Assembly (NCBI GenBank): GCA_050699055.1
Contig: JBOHCT010000065.1
Span: forward strand, 1-19,395
Origin: JBOHCT01 sp050699055
GTDB lineage: Bacteria; Actinomycetota; Actinomycetes; Streptosporangiales; JBOHCT01
Length of the DNA: 19,395 nucleotides
Reading direction: 5' to 3'
Below are positions 8,109 through 14,935 of this stretch, one piece after another. The position numbers and the translations under genes were made by a program. The stretch's first letter is position 1. The number at the start of each line of letters is the position of its first letter. Under the pieces are notes generated by a model. That model was not told the origin of the DNA. It made no database searches and saw nothing but the letters and a program-made list of their open reading frames with translations.

Positions 8109-8623
8109 AGGGGCTTCACGTGGTCGAACGGCTCGCGGCAGGCCCCGCACACGCGGATCGCCTTGCACGCGGTGGAGCCGAAGCGGCTCACCACCCGCGT
8201 CTCCGGCGAGCCGCACCGCGGGCAGCGTACGGTCAGCTCGACGTACGTCCGACTGCCGTGCGCGCCCGCCGGTCCCGGCGGGGCGATGCCGTGCTCGGCG
8301 AGCTTCCGCCGGCCGTCCGCCGAGATCCATTCGGTGGTCCACGGAGGCGAGAGGACGGTACGGACCGTCACCTCATGGCAGCCCGCCTCGCGGACGACCC
8401 GTTCGATGTCGGCACGGATCGCGTCGAGGGCCGGGCAGCCGGAGTACGTGGGCGTGATCGTCACCTCGACGCGTCCGTGGTCGTCGGCGTCGAGCGCGCG
8501 CAGGATGCCGAGATCACCGACCGTCAGCATGGGCAGCTCGGGGTCGGGCACGGCGGCGACCCGCTCGCGGAGCCTGTCCACGTCGGCGCGGGCGTGCTGG
8601 CGCAGCGTCGGCATTGTCACCAT
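8105..8623 (-). CDS. paaD: Phenylacetate-degradation protein PaaD (MIP18/SufT-like, Fe-S maturation)
   Basis: This 172-residue protein has a DUF59/MIP18-like N-terminal domain (VAAVPDPELPMLTVGDLGI, then TPTYSGCPALDAI with Cys 63). Its C-terminal zinc-ribbon-like region has cysteines at about 134, 137, 153, 159 and 162 (CPRCGSPET, CGACREPFDHVK), the PaaD hallmark. PaaD is needed for phenylacetyl-CoA epoxidase activity and is thought to help assemble or insert Fe-S clusters, probably in PaaE. ATG 8623 follows a GGGGG stretch, while GTG 8620 immediately downstream would give a GTGA overlap with paaC, so the start is uncertain by one codon. It overlaps paaC by 7 bp. Confidence 0.95.
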   Translation of the reverse strand: MVTMPTLRQHARADVDRLRERVAAVPDPELPMLTVGDLGILRALDADDHGRVEVTITPTYSGCPALDAIRADIERVVREAGCHEVTVRTVLSPPWTTEWISADGRRKLAEHGIAPPGPAGAHGSRTYVELTVRCPRCGSPETRVVSRFGSTACKAIRVCGACREPFDHVKPL

Positions 8624-9429
8624 CGTGCCCCCGGGTACGCGCGGTGCAGGTGCTGCATCTCGGCGAGCAGGTAACCGAACGACTCGGTGTGCAGGCCGTG
8701 ACGGCCTCCGGACGGGCGCCAGGCGATTTCGGGGCGGGCGAGCGTGGCCTCTGCCAGGACGCCGTCGACATAAGCGTCCCACTCGGGCCGCAGCCCCGCC
8801 GGATCGACGGCGACCCCGCGTGCCGCCAGGCCGGACTCCACGCCGTCACCCTCGAACATCTCCGCCGCGAACGGCCACACCCATGCCAGCCCCGCCCGCA
8901 TGCGCTCGTGGCTCTCCTCGGTGCCGTCGCCGAGGCGCAGCGTCCACTGGGTGGCGTGGTCACGGTGGTACGCCGCCTCCTTCGCTCCCTTCGCGCCGAC
9001 CCCGGCGAGGGTCCCGTCCGCGGAGCCGGCGAGACGCTCGTACAGCGCAAGCTGGTATGTCGAGAACATCAGCTGACGGGCGATCGTACGGGCGAAGTCG
9101 CCGTTCGGCTGCTCGACGAGTTGGAGGTTCAGGAAGTCGCGCTCGACCCGGAGGTAGGCCAGATCGTCCTCGGTCCGGCCGCGCCCCTCGACCTCGCCCG
9201 CGTACGCCAGCAGCGAGCGTGCCTGACCGAGCAGGTCGAGCCCGATGTTCGCGACCGCGATGTCCTCCTCGATCTCGGGGGCCTTCGAGATCCACTCGCC
9301 GAGACGTTGGGAGAGAAGGAGCGCGTCGTCGCCGAGGCGCAGCGCATACGTGACGAGGGGGTTACGAGTCATCGGGTCGCGCTCCCCTGGCCCGTCGACG
9401 CCGACTTGCTCGGCTCGCCGTTCCGTCAC
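8617..9429 (-). CDS. paaC: Phenylacetyl-CoA epoxidase structural subunit PaaC
   Basis: PaaC is the ferritin-like partner that forms the stable PaaAC core with the catalytic subunit. The protein shows TYALRLGDDALLLSQRLGEW, ANIGLDLLGQARSLL, LVEQPNGDFARTIARQL and KEAAYHRDHATQW, matching the family closely along its length, and ends GLHTESFGYLLAEMQHLHR. The longest start is GTG 9429, giving a GTGA overlap with paaB and 270 residues. An internal ATG at 9372 (MTRNPLVTY) has GGGGAG nine bases upstream and coincides with the usual N-terminus of shorter PaaC proteins, so it may be the true start. Confidence 0.96.
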   Translation of the reverse strand: MTERRAEQVGVDGPGERDPMTRNPLVTYALRLGDDALLLSQRLGEWISKAPEIEEDIAVANIGLDLLGQARSLLAYAGEVEGRGRTEDDLAYLRVERDFLNLQLVEQPNGDFARTIARQLMFSTYQLALYERLAGSADGTLAGVGAKGAKEAAYHRDHATQWTLRLGDGTEESHERMRAGLAWVWPFAAEMFEGDGVESGLAARGVAVDPAGLRPEWDAYVDGVLAEATLARPEIAWRPSGGRHGLHTESFGYLLAEMQHLHRAYPGARW

Positions 9430-9740
9430 AGGTGCCGCACCTCGTCGGGGATGTCGTAGAAGGTCGGGTAACGGTAGATCTTGTCGGCGGCCGGGTCGAA
9501 GAACGGGTCCTTCTCGTCCGGAGAGGACGCGGTGATCGCGTCGGCGGGCACCACCCAGATGCTCACGCCCTCCATCCGGCGGGTGTACACGTCACGGGCA
9601 TCCCGCAGCGCCATCCGGGCGTCGGGCGCGTGCAGGCTACCGACGTGCTGGTGGGAGAGCCCTCGCCGGCCGCGCACGAACACCTCCCACAGCGGCCAGG
9701 TCCTGCGGTGGGTGATGGGTGCGTCCCGCTGCGCGCTCAC
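9426..9740 (-). CDS. paaB: Phenylacetyl-CoA epoxidase subunit PaaB
   Basis: This 104-residue small subunit links or stabilises the PaaAC assembly. The sequence contains WPLWEVFVRGRRGLSHQHVG, RMALRDARDVYTRR, EGVSIWVVPADAI and DKIYRYPTFYDIPDEVRHL, near-signature segments of PaaB, and its length matches the usual ~95 residues. GTG 9740 is chosen because it overlaps the paaA stop as GTGA and the homology begins shortly after; the open frame further upstream is an unrelated extension. It is translationally coupled on both sides, which would keep PaaA, B and C in step. Confidence 0.96.
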   Translation of the reverse strand: MSAQRDAPITHRRTWPLWEVFVRGRRGLSHQHVGSLHAPDARMALRDARDVYTRRMEGVSIWVVPADAITASSPDEKDPFFDPAADKIYRYPTFYDIPDEVRHL

Positions 9741-10732
9741 GCCGCCTCCTCCCCGGCGCGGGCATGCTTCCGCGCGTAGGCGGCCGCCGCCTCGCGCACC
9801 CACGCGCCTTCGTCGTGGACACGGCGCCGGTGATCCACGCGCTGCCGGTTGCACGGACCGTTGCCCTTGAGGACCTCCCGGAACTCCGACCAGTCGATCT
9901 CGCCGTAGTCGTAGTGCCCGCGCTCTGAGTTCCAGCGCAGGTCAGGGTCGGGCAGGGTCACGCCGAGCACCTCGGCGTGCGGCACGCACATGTCGACGAA
10001 CCGCTGACGCAGGTCGTCGTTGGAGAAGCGCTTGATCCGCCAAGCCATCGACTGCGCGGAGTGCGCGGACTTGGCGTCGGGCGGGCCGAACATCATGAGG
10101 CTCGGCCACCACCACCGGTCGACGGCGTCCTGGGCCATCGCCCGCTGCCCGGGCGTGCCGCGACACAGGGTCAGCAGGAGTTCGTACCCCTGTCGCTGGT
10201 GGAAGCTCTCCTCGCGGCAGACGCGCTGCATCGCACGGGCGTAGGGGCCGTACGAGCAGCGGCACAACGGGATCTGGTTGGTGATCGCGGCGGTGTCGAC
10301 CAGCCAGCCGATCGCGCCGACGTCGGCCCAGGTCCTGGTGGGGTAGTTGAAGATCGAGGAGTACTTCTGCTTGCCGGCGTGCAGGAGGTCGAGCAACTCG
10401 TCTCGGGAGACGCCGAGCGTCTCCGCCGCGCAGTAGAGGTACATGCCGTGGCCCGCCTCGTCCTGCACCTTGGCCATGAGGATCGCCTTGCGCCGGAGGC
10501 TCGGGGCGCGGCTGATCCAGTTGCCCTCCGGCTGCATGCCGATGATCTCGGAGTGGGCGTGTTGGGCGATCTGCCGGACGAGAGTCTCGCGGTACTGGTC
10601 AGGCATCCAGTCGCGCGGCTCCACGCGGGCGTCGGACTCGACGACGCGGGTGAAGTGTCTCTCCAACGCGGCCTCGTCGACCTCCGCGGGTGCGCTGCGG
10701 TCTACGTCACGGGCGGACTCGCTCGTGGTCAT
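9737..10732 (-). CDS. paaA: Phenylacetyl-CoA epoxidase catalytic (diiron) subunit PaaA
   Basis: This 331-residue diiron monooxygenase inserts one oxygen atom across the 1,2 bond of the phenylacetyl-CoA ring. Candidate iron ligands are visible: Glu in SEIIGMQPEGNW (about 62), Glu/His of DEAGH (91-95) and Glu/His of REESFH (173-178). Other near-invariant segments include SRAPSLRRKAILMAKVQDEAG, KYSSIFNYPT, PLCRCSYGPYARAM and GNGPCNRQRV. The ATG at 10732 has GGGAGAGG directly before it. It is the first gene of the minus-strand paaABCDE unit, driven by a promoter with a perfect TTGACA box and a palindromic operator between promoter and ATG. Confidence 0.97.
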   Translation of the reverse strand: MTTSESARDVDRSAPAEVDEAALERHFTRVVESDARVEPRDWMPDQYRETLVRQIAQHAHSEIIGMQPEGNWISRAPSLRRKAILMAKVQDEAGHGMYLYCAAETLGVSRDELLDLLHAGKQKYSSIFNYPTRTWADVGAIGWLVDTAAITNQIPLCRCSYGPYARAMQRVCREESFHQRQGYELLLTLCRGTPGQRAMAQDAVDRWWWPSLMMFGPPDAKSAHSAQSMAWRIKRFSNDDLRQRFVDMCVPHAEVLGVTLPDPDLRWNSERGHYDYGEIDWSEFREVLKGNGPCNRQRVDHRRRVHDEGAWVREAAAAYARKHARAGEEAA

Positions 10733-10750
10733 CCTCTCCCGCCCTTCCCG

Positions 10751-10764
10751 ACCGAACGTTCGGT
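10751..10764. promoter_or_regulatory. Perfect 14-bp palindrome, putative PaaR operator for paaA
   Basis: The site ACCGAACGTTCGGT is its own reverse complement. It begins three bases downstream of the paaA -10 box, so it covers the expected transcription start. It fits the ACCGNNCGNNCGGT core that I recall for actinobacterial PaaR repressors of the TetR family. A TetR-family gene lies in the divergent unit. Confidence 0.8.
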
Positions 10765-10767
10765 TCC

Positions 10768-10796
10768 ATCGTGACTCGACGCGCGCGCCATGTCAA
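10768..10796 (-). promoter_or_regulatory. Promoter of paaABCDE
   Basis: On the minus strand a perfect TTGACA -35 box (10796-10791) is followed, after a 17-bp spacer, by CACGAT (10773-10768) as the -10 box, which matches TATAAT at three positions including the key A and T. Transcription would start inside the adjacent palindrome, giving a simple route to repression. Confidence 0.6.
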
Positions 10797-10819
10797 TCGG
10801 GAGTGTCGGGAAGTATCAT
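10790..10819 (+). promoter_or_regulatory. Promoter of paaI-paaR
   Basis: A TATCAT -10 box (10814-10819, five of six consensus positions) lies 18 bp after ATGTCA (10790-10795, four of six positions of the -35 consensus). This -35 overlaps the TTGACA box of the divergent paaA promoter, so the two promoters are back to back and polymerase could occupy only one at a time. The second palindrome lies just downstream, around +7 to +20. Confidence 0.5.
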
Positions 10820-10832
10820 GCTCAGCGGAGTA

Positions 10833-10846
10833 ACCGAATGTTCGGT
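10833..10846. promoter_or_regulatory. Second PaaR-type operator, before paaI
   Basis: ACCGAATGTTCGGT has the same 6-bp arms as the upstream palindrome and differs only in the two central bases. It lies between the paaI -10 box and the paaI ribosome binding site. The centres of the two sites are 82 bp apart, about eight helical turns. Confidence 0.75.
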
Positions 10847-10872
10847 CGGTAGGAGGAGTCAGAAGGAGACCG

Positions 10873-11340
10873 ATGCCGGAGATGGAGGATAGCGTGCGCG
10901 GGGAAGGTGCGACGGCCCTCGCCCGCCGCTGCGCGGCGGCGATGTACGCGGCCGACGACGCCTCACGCCAGCTCGGCATCGAGATCAAGGACGTCGAGCC
11001 GGGTCGGGCGACCGCCCGGATACGGGTCGCCTCCACGATGGTCAACGGCCACGGCATGGCCCACGGCGGATACGTCTTCCTGCTGGCCGACACGGCCTTC
11101 GCATTCGCGTGCAACACCTACGGACACACCACCGTCGCCCGTAGCGCCGAGGTGGTGTTCGTCGCTCCGGTCCGCGAGGGCGACGAACTGGTCGCGTCGG
11201 CGGCCGAGCGGATCAGCTACGGCCGCAGCGGCGTGTACGACGTCACGGTGCGAAGGGCCGACGGCGGGGTGGTCGCGGAGTTCCGCGGACAGAGCCACAC
11301 GACGAACGACCGGCTCGTCCCGGACGAAGGTCCGTCGTGA
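10873..11340 (+). CDS. paaI: Hydroxyphenylacetyl-CoA thioesterase PaaI (hotdog fold)
   Basis: This 155-residue cytoplasmic thioesterase is thought to release CoA from ring-hydroxylated phenylacetyl-CoA or dead-end epoxide derivatives, protecting the CoA pool. The hotdog active-site segment is clear: NGHGMAHGGYVFLLADTAFAFACN, with Asn 58, His 64/Gly 65 and the catalytic Asp 73. The rest follows PaaI closely (ARSAEVVFVAPVREGDELVA, RSGVYDVTV). ATG 10873 has AAGGAGA at ideal distance. The gene is divergent from paaA and overlaps the TetR gene at GTGA, so enzyme and regulator are made together. Confidence 0.93.
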   Translation: MPEMEDSVRGEGATALARRCAAAMYAADDASRQLGIEIKDVEPGRATARIRVASTMVNGHGMAHGGYVFLLADTAFAFACNTYGHTTVARSAEVVFVAPVREGDELVASAAERISYGRSGVYDVTVRRADGGVVAEFRGQSHTTNDRLVPDEGPS

Positions 11341-11969
11341 CAGGGCACCCGGCGGGATCCACAACAGGGGCCACCCCGGGGACCGTCCGGTCCCGGCGAC
11401 ATGGCGCCCACACCAGCGAGACCCTGCTCGGCGTCGCGGCCGAGGTGTTCATCGAGCGCGGGTACGACGGCACCAGCATGGAGGACCTCGCGCGCGCGGC
11501 CGGCATCACGAAGTCATCGATCTACCACCACGTCCGTGGCAAGGAGGCGCTGCTGCGGCTCGCCGTCGGCCGTGCGCTCGACGGCCTCTTCGCGATTCTC
11601 GACGAGCCGGGTTCGCTGCGCGGGGGCGCCGTCGACCGCCTCGAACACGTCGTTCACAGAACGGCCGAGGTTCTCGTCGCCGAGCTGCCGTACGTCACCC
11701 TGCTGCTGCGGGTGCGCGGCAACACCGAGACCGAGCGCTGGGCCATCGACAGGCGGCGGGAGTTCGACCGCAGGGTCGCCGCCATCGTCGACGAAGCGGT
11801 ACGTGACGGTGACCTGTGCGACGACGTCGAGCCCAGGCTGGTCACCCGGCTTTTGTTCGGCATGGTCAACTCGATCAGCGAGTGGTACCGCCCGGCCCGC
11901 GGCCTGCGGGGTCCCGAGGTCGCCGACGCGGTCACCCGGATCGCCTTCGACGGCCTCCGCCGCCACTGA
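11337..11969 (+). CDS. paaR: TetR-family transcriptional regulator, probable PaaR
   Basis: This 210-residue regulator has an N-terminal helix-turn-helix (about residues 22-68: TLLGVAAEVFIERGYDGTSM, DLARAAGITKSSIYHHVRGK) and an all-helical ligand-binding C-terminal domain (LPYVTLLLRVRG, RREFDRRVAAIVDEAV, LLFGMVNSISEWYRP). GTG 11337 overlaps the paaI stop as GTGA. Its position in the paaI unit and the twin TetR-style palindromes in the shared promoter region argue for autoregulated repression of both paa units, with an aryl-CoA as likely inducer by analogy with known PaaR proteins. The family call is firm; the specific name rests on context. Confidence 0.88.
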   Translation: MTGHPAGSTTGATPGTVRSRRHGAHTSETLLGVAAEVFIERGYDGTSMEDLARAAGITKSSIYHHVRGKEALLRLAVGRALDGLFAILDEPGSLRGGAVDRLEHVVHRTAEVLVAELPYVTLLLRVRGNTETERWAIDRRREFDRRVAAIVDEAVRDGDLCDDVEPRLVTRLLFGMVNSISEWYRPARGLRGPEVADAVTRIAFDGLRRH

Positions 11970-11979
11970 GACCCTATTG

Positions 11980-12027
11980 GTGAACCTCGCGGGCGTCGGC
12001 CCCGCGGGCCTCCTGGCTTCGGTTCAC
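11980..12027. terminator. Nested inverted repeat after paaR (possible bidirectional terminator)
   Basis: Outer arms gtgaacc (11980-11986) and ggttcac (12021-12027) enclose a GC hairpin cgcggg/cccgcg (11988-11993 and 12001-12006). It lies between the convergent paaR and SDR genes, where a terminator is expected. No T-run follows, which is common in high-GC genomes. Confidence 0.4.
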
Positions 12028-12030
12028 GTG

Positions 12031-12107
12031 CTCCCGAGACTCCGCGGTTTTTCGCCCCTGGCTGCGCCCCGCCACCCCCGGTGGCCCTCGGACGCTCCGC
12101 TCGGGAG
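12031..12107. terminator. Further inverted repeats in the paaR/SDR convergent gap
   Basis: Arms ctcccgag (12031-12038) and ctcgggag (12100-12107) flank a short hairpin gccacc-ccc-ggtggc (12071-12085). The rest of the 179-bp gap (11970-12148) shows no open frame with gene-like features. Terminator function for the minus-strand SDR is a reasonable guess. Confidence 0.3.
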
Positions 12108-12148
12108 CCTGCCCGGTCACCGCGGCGCCTCCCGCCCTTCTGGTGCGG

Positions 12149-12916
12149 TCAGGAGGCGAAGCGGGCGCCGAGACCGCCGTCCACGTACACCTCGCTGCCG
12201 GTCATGAAGCTGGCCTCGTCGCTTGCGACGAACGCGACGACGTTCGCGACCTCGTCGGGCGCACCGATCCGGCCCAGCGGGTGCGCGGCCATAGCCTGCC
12301 GCTCGGCCCCGGCGGGATCGGGCCCCTGCGACAGCGCCTCGTCGACCAGCCGCGTCCGGATGTAGCCGGGACAGATCGCGTTGACCCGGATGCCCGCGGG
12401 TCCGTAGTCGAGGGCCAGGCTGCGGGTCAGCCCGACGACCCCCGACTTGGCGGCGGCGTACGGGAACATTCCCCGCGTGGTGAGCCGGGCATGGATCGAC
12501 GCGATGTTGACGACCGACCCACCTCCGGCGGCACGCATGAGCGGCAGCACGTGCTTGCACATGAGCCACGCGCCCTTCAGGTCGACGGCGAACACCCGGT
12601 CCCAGTCGGCCTCGCTCATCTCGGTGGCGTCGTAATAGGCGTTGACGCCGGCGTTGTTGACGAGGACGTCGACCCCGCCGTACGCCGAACGGGCGGCCGC
12701 CACGACCTCCCCGACGTCGGCCTCGCGCGTCACGTCGCCCGGTACGAAGAGCACCTCACCGCGAGCGGACAGCTTCGCGCGGGTGTCCTCTCCCGCGACC
12801 TCGTCGAGGTCACAGAACGCGACCCGCGCGCCCTCCTTCACCGCCTTCGCGATCACCGCCCGGCCGATGCCCTGGCTGCCGCCGGTGACGAGCAGGCTCT
12901 TGCCGGCAAGCCGCAT
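12149..12916 (-). CDS. SDR-family NAD(P)-dependent oxidoreductase
   Basis: This 255-residue classical short-chain dehydrogenase has the cofactor motif TGGSQGIG (11-18), NNAG (87-90), and the catalytic set Ser 140, Tyr 153 and Lys 157 (YAAAK), followed by PG at 183-184. An acidic residue after strand 2 (FCDLDE, Asp 36) suggests NAD rather than NADP. ATG 12916 is preferred because GGGAGGAGG lies four bases upstream; GTG 12937 would overlap the previous gene as GTGA but lacks such a site. Together with the U32-like protein and the divergent SMP-30-like lactonase it may oxidise a sugar or sugar acid. A 3-hydroxyacyl-CoA or ketoreductase role cannot be excluded. Confidence 0.93.
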   Translation of the reverse strand: MRLAGKSLLVTGGSQGIGRAVIAKAVKEGARVAFCDLDEVAGEDTRAKLSARGEVLFVPGDVTREADVGEVVAAARSAYGGVDVLVNNAGVNAYYDATEMSEADWDRVFAVDLKGAWLMCKHVLPLMRAAGGGSVVNIASIHARLTTRGMFPYAAAKSGVVGLTRSLALDYGPAGIRVNAICPGYIRTRLVDEALSQGPDPAGAERQAMAAHPLGRIGAPDEVANVVAFVASDEASFMTGSEVYVDGGLGARFAS

Positions 12917-12933
12917 GCGGCCTCCTCCCACCC

Positions 12934-13875
12934 TCACGCCTCGCTGACACCGATCGGAACGGCGAGCCGCGGCGCCGGCAGCTTCGAGCCGACCGCCTCC
13001 GGGTAGTAGCGATCCAGCAGGTCGAGGCCGATCCGCGCGCGGCGGACGCGCTCCCGGCCCATCGCCGCGGGAAGGTCGCCGAGATGCCCGCCGCTGGGGT
13101 AGATGTCAGGGGCGTTGCGCAGACCGAACTTCACGTACACCGGCGCCGCGACCCGTACGATCTCGGGGATCTCGTAGTGGCGTACGAAGCCGCCGATGTT
13201 ATCGGGCGCCTCCACGTAGATGTCCAACGGGATGTCGACGGCCTGGCGGATCGCCGCGAGCTGGGCGAGAGACAGGTCGGTGGGGGTGTTATAGGTGTTC
13301 GCGCCCAGCTCCTCGACCAGCCGGATCGACGCCGGGTTGGCGCAGCCCATCATGACGCTGACCTTGAACTGCATGTCCCCCGGCAGTTCGCCGGCCTCCC
13401 GCATCGCCGCGGCGATCCGCAGCACCCCGACGTCTGTCACCAGGACGCTGCGCAGCCCGGCCGCGGCCGTACGGCGGATGTCTTCGAGGCAGTAGACGAG
13501 CTGCTCGGTTCCTCGGGCCTGGGAGGCGACGGCCTGCCCCGCCGTCGAGGTCGCCATGGCACCGGTGTCCCATCCGGCGGACGGGCGGGCGAACAGGCTC
13601 ACCTCGACGTCACGGGCGGCGGCCCGGTCGCGCATCTCCGCGAGCTCCGCGTCGGTCTGCAGCATCCCGCCGCTGCCCTGGGAGACGCGATGAACGGTCA
13701 CCCCGTGTTCGTCGGCGGCCTCGAACACGGCCGCGAGGACTCCCGGGCCCTCGACGCTCGGGATCTCGACTCGGTACTGCGCCCCGTCAGGGAACCGTTT
13801 CTCGCTGGTCGGCAGGTCGTGAGCCTCCGATCCCGGCAGGCCCTGCGCCCGCAGAAAACTCCGCGTCGCCTCCAC
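12934..13875 (-). CDS. U32-peptidase-like TIM-barrel protein, noncanonical, function unknown
   Basis: The protein (313 residues from GTG 13875) has FPDGAQYRVEIPSVEGP near its start, then a barrel-like region: YCLEDIRRTAAAGLRSVLVTD, MQFKVSVMMGCANPASIRLV, ELGANTYNTPTDLSLAQLAAI, PLDIYVEAPDNIGGFVRHYE and VYVKFGLRNAPDIYPSGGHL. I recall such proteins being labelled peptidase U32 family and found next to lactonases and dehydrogenases in actinomycetes. The U32 cysteine signature (G-S-x-C-x4-G-x-C) is absent, so peptidase activity is doubtful. GTG 13875 has GAGGAG eight bases upstream; GTG 13890 is possible but poorly supported. The downstream SDR gene overlaps or abuts its end, so they are co-expressed. 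It is divergent from the SMP-30-like gene. Confidence 0.75.
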   Translation of the reverse strand: MEATRSFLRAQGLPGSEAHDLPTSEKRFPDGAQYRVEIPSVEGPGVLAAVFEAADEHGVTVHRVSQGSGGMLQTDAELAEMRDRAAARDVEVSLFARPSAGWDTGAMATSTAGQAVASQARGTEQLVYCLEDIRRTAAAGLRSVLVTDVGVLRIAAAMREAGELPGDMQFKVSVMMGCANPASIRLVEELGANTYNTPTDLSLAQLAAIRQAVDIPLDIYVEAPDNIGGFVRHYEIPEIVRVAAPVYVKFGLRNAPDIYPSGGHLGDLPAAMGRERVRRARIGLDLLDRYYPEAVGSKLPAPRLAVPIGVSEA

Positions 13876-13895
13876 GCCCTCGCTCCTCACTCATC

Positions 13896-13913
13896 CCACG
13901 TCGTCCGACGTGG
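13896..13913. promoter_or_regulatory. 18-bp palindrome upstream of the U32-like gene (putative operator)
   Basis: CCACGTCG-TC-CGACGTGG has perfect 8-bp arms and a 2-bp spacer. It lies 20-40 bp before the U32-like start, in the region shared with the divergent SMP-30-like gene. That is a typical place for a repressor site. No regulator gene sits next to it. Confidence 0.55.
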
Positions 13914-13992
13914 CACGAGCGTATCGAATCGAAGGAGGCCCGCCGCCCCGGCGGGGCCGCTCCCCCGGACGAAGCACCGCAATGCGGCGTGT

Positions 13993-14025
13993 CCGCTCAG
14001 GTCGCAAGCGTACGCTCGTGAGCGG
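13993..14025. promoter_or_regulatory. Nested inverted repeats upstream of the SMP-30-like gene
   Basis: Arms ccgctca (13993-13999) and tgagcgg (14019-14025) enclose a perfect 10-bp palindrome agcgtacgct (14007-14016). The structure ends 36 bp before the ATG of the SMP-30-like gene. It could be a second operator, or an RNA hairpin in the leader. Promoter hexamers are not obvious in this 186-bp gap. Confidence 0.45.
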
Positions 14026-14061
14026 CGATGCGAACTCGCGCGACGGACCGAACGGAGGGCC

Positions 14062-14922
14062 ATGACGCGCACACTGAGCGTCGAGATCGTTCTTGACGCC
14101 CGAGCGGAGCTGGGCGAAGGGCCCGCGTGGGACGCCCCCGCCGAGCGCCTCGTCTGGGTCGACATCACCGGCGGCACCGTCCACGAGCTGCGGCCGAACG
14201 GCGCGACCCGCTCCTGGAAGGTGGACCAGCACGTCGGCGCCGCCGCTCCGCGGGCCTCTGGCGGGATGCTCCTCGCCGTACACGACGGGTTCGCCACGCT
14301 CGAGGACGGTGGCTTGCGGATGCTGGCTCCTGTTGAGGCGGACAAGCTGGAGAACCGCATGAACGACGGCAAGTGCGACCCGCAGGGACGCATGTGGGCC
14401 GGCACCATGCCGTACGACGAGCAAGGGGCTGGCGGGGCGCTGTACCGCATGGATCCGGACGAGCGGGTGCACACGATGCTCACCGGGACCCAGATATCCA
14501 ACGGACTCTGCTGGAGCCCCGACCAGCGCACGATGTACTACATCGACACGCCGACGCTCGGCGTCGACGCGTTCGACTTCGACGCCCCGACCGGCGCCAT
14601 CGCGAACCGCCGGCGAGTCGTTACGATCGAGGACGGCCCGGGCATGCCCGACGGCATGACGATCGATGACGAGGGGTGCCTCTGGGTCGCGCTGTTCGGT
14701 GGCGGTCAGGTGCGCCGGTACACACCGGACGGGTCACTCGACGCGGTCGTCGAGGCACCCGCCAGCCAGACGACGAGCTGCGCTTTCGGCGGACCGGGCC
14801 GCGACGAGCTGTACATCACCAGCGCGGCGCGCGGCAAGGGAGACGAGGAACCGCACGCCGGCGCGCTGTTCCGCTGCCGCCCGGGTGTCACCGGCCCGGC
14901 CGCGACGCCGTACGCCGGCTGA
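14062..14922 (+). CDS. SMP-30/gluconolactonase/LRE family protein (putative sugar lactonase)
   Basis: This 286-residue six-bladed beta-propeller is likely to hydrolyse an aldonolactone with a bound divalent metal. Expected metal and active-site residues are visible: Glu 19 in LGEGP, Asn 101/Asp 102 in NRMNDGKCD, Asn 147 in ISNGLCWSPD and Asp 197 in MPDGMTID. The segments VWVDITGG and GRMWAGTM are typical of the family. ATG 14062 follows GGAGGG at a good distance; the open frame extends far upstream but only as the antisense of the U32-like gene. There is no signal peptide, so it acts in the cytoplasm. Divergent SDR and U32-like genes suggest a shared sugar-acid pathway. Confidence 0.92.
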   Translation: MTRTLSVEIVLDARAELGEGPAWDAPAERLVWVDITGGTVHELRPNGATRSWKVDQHVGAAAPRASGGMLLAVHDGFATLEDGGLRMLAPVEADKLENRMNDGKCDPQGRMWAGTMPYDEQGAGGALYRMDPDERVHTMLTGTQISNGLCWSPDQRTMYYIDTPTLGVDAFDFDAPTGAIANRRRVVTIEDGPGMPDGMTIDDEGCLWVALFGGGQVRRYTPDGSLDAVVEAPASQTTSCAFGGPGRDELYITSAARGKGDEEPHAGALFRCRPGVTGPAATPYAG

Positions 14923-14935
14923 GCGCCCCGGCGAC

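Noticed and set aside
11970..12148. Small RNA or riboswitch in the paaR/SDR gap
   Set aside because: The inverted repeats sit between two convergent gene ends and are explained as simply by terminators; no known riboswitch core was recognised.
14047..14054. ACCGAACG just before the SMP-30 ribosome binding site as a PaaR operator
   Set aside because: Only one half-site is present; the other arm (TTCGGT) is missing.
13084..14061. Long N-terminal extension of the SMP-30-like protein
   Set aside because: The extension is antisense to the U32-like gene; the ATG at 14062 has a good ribosome binding site and matches the family start.
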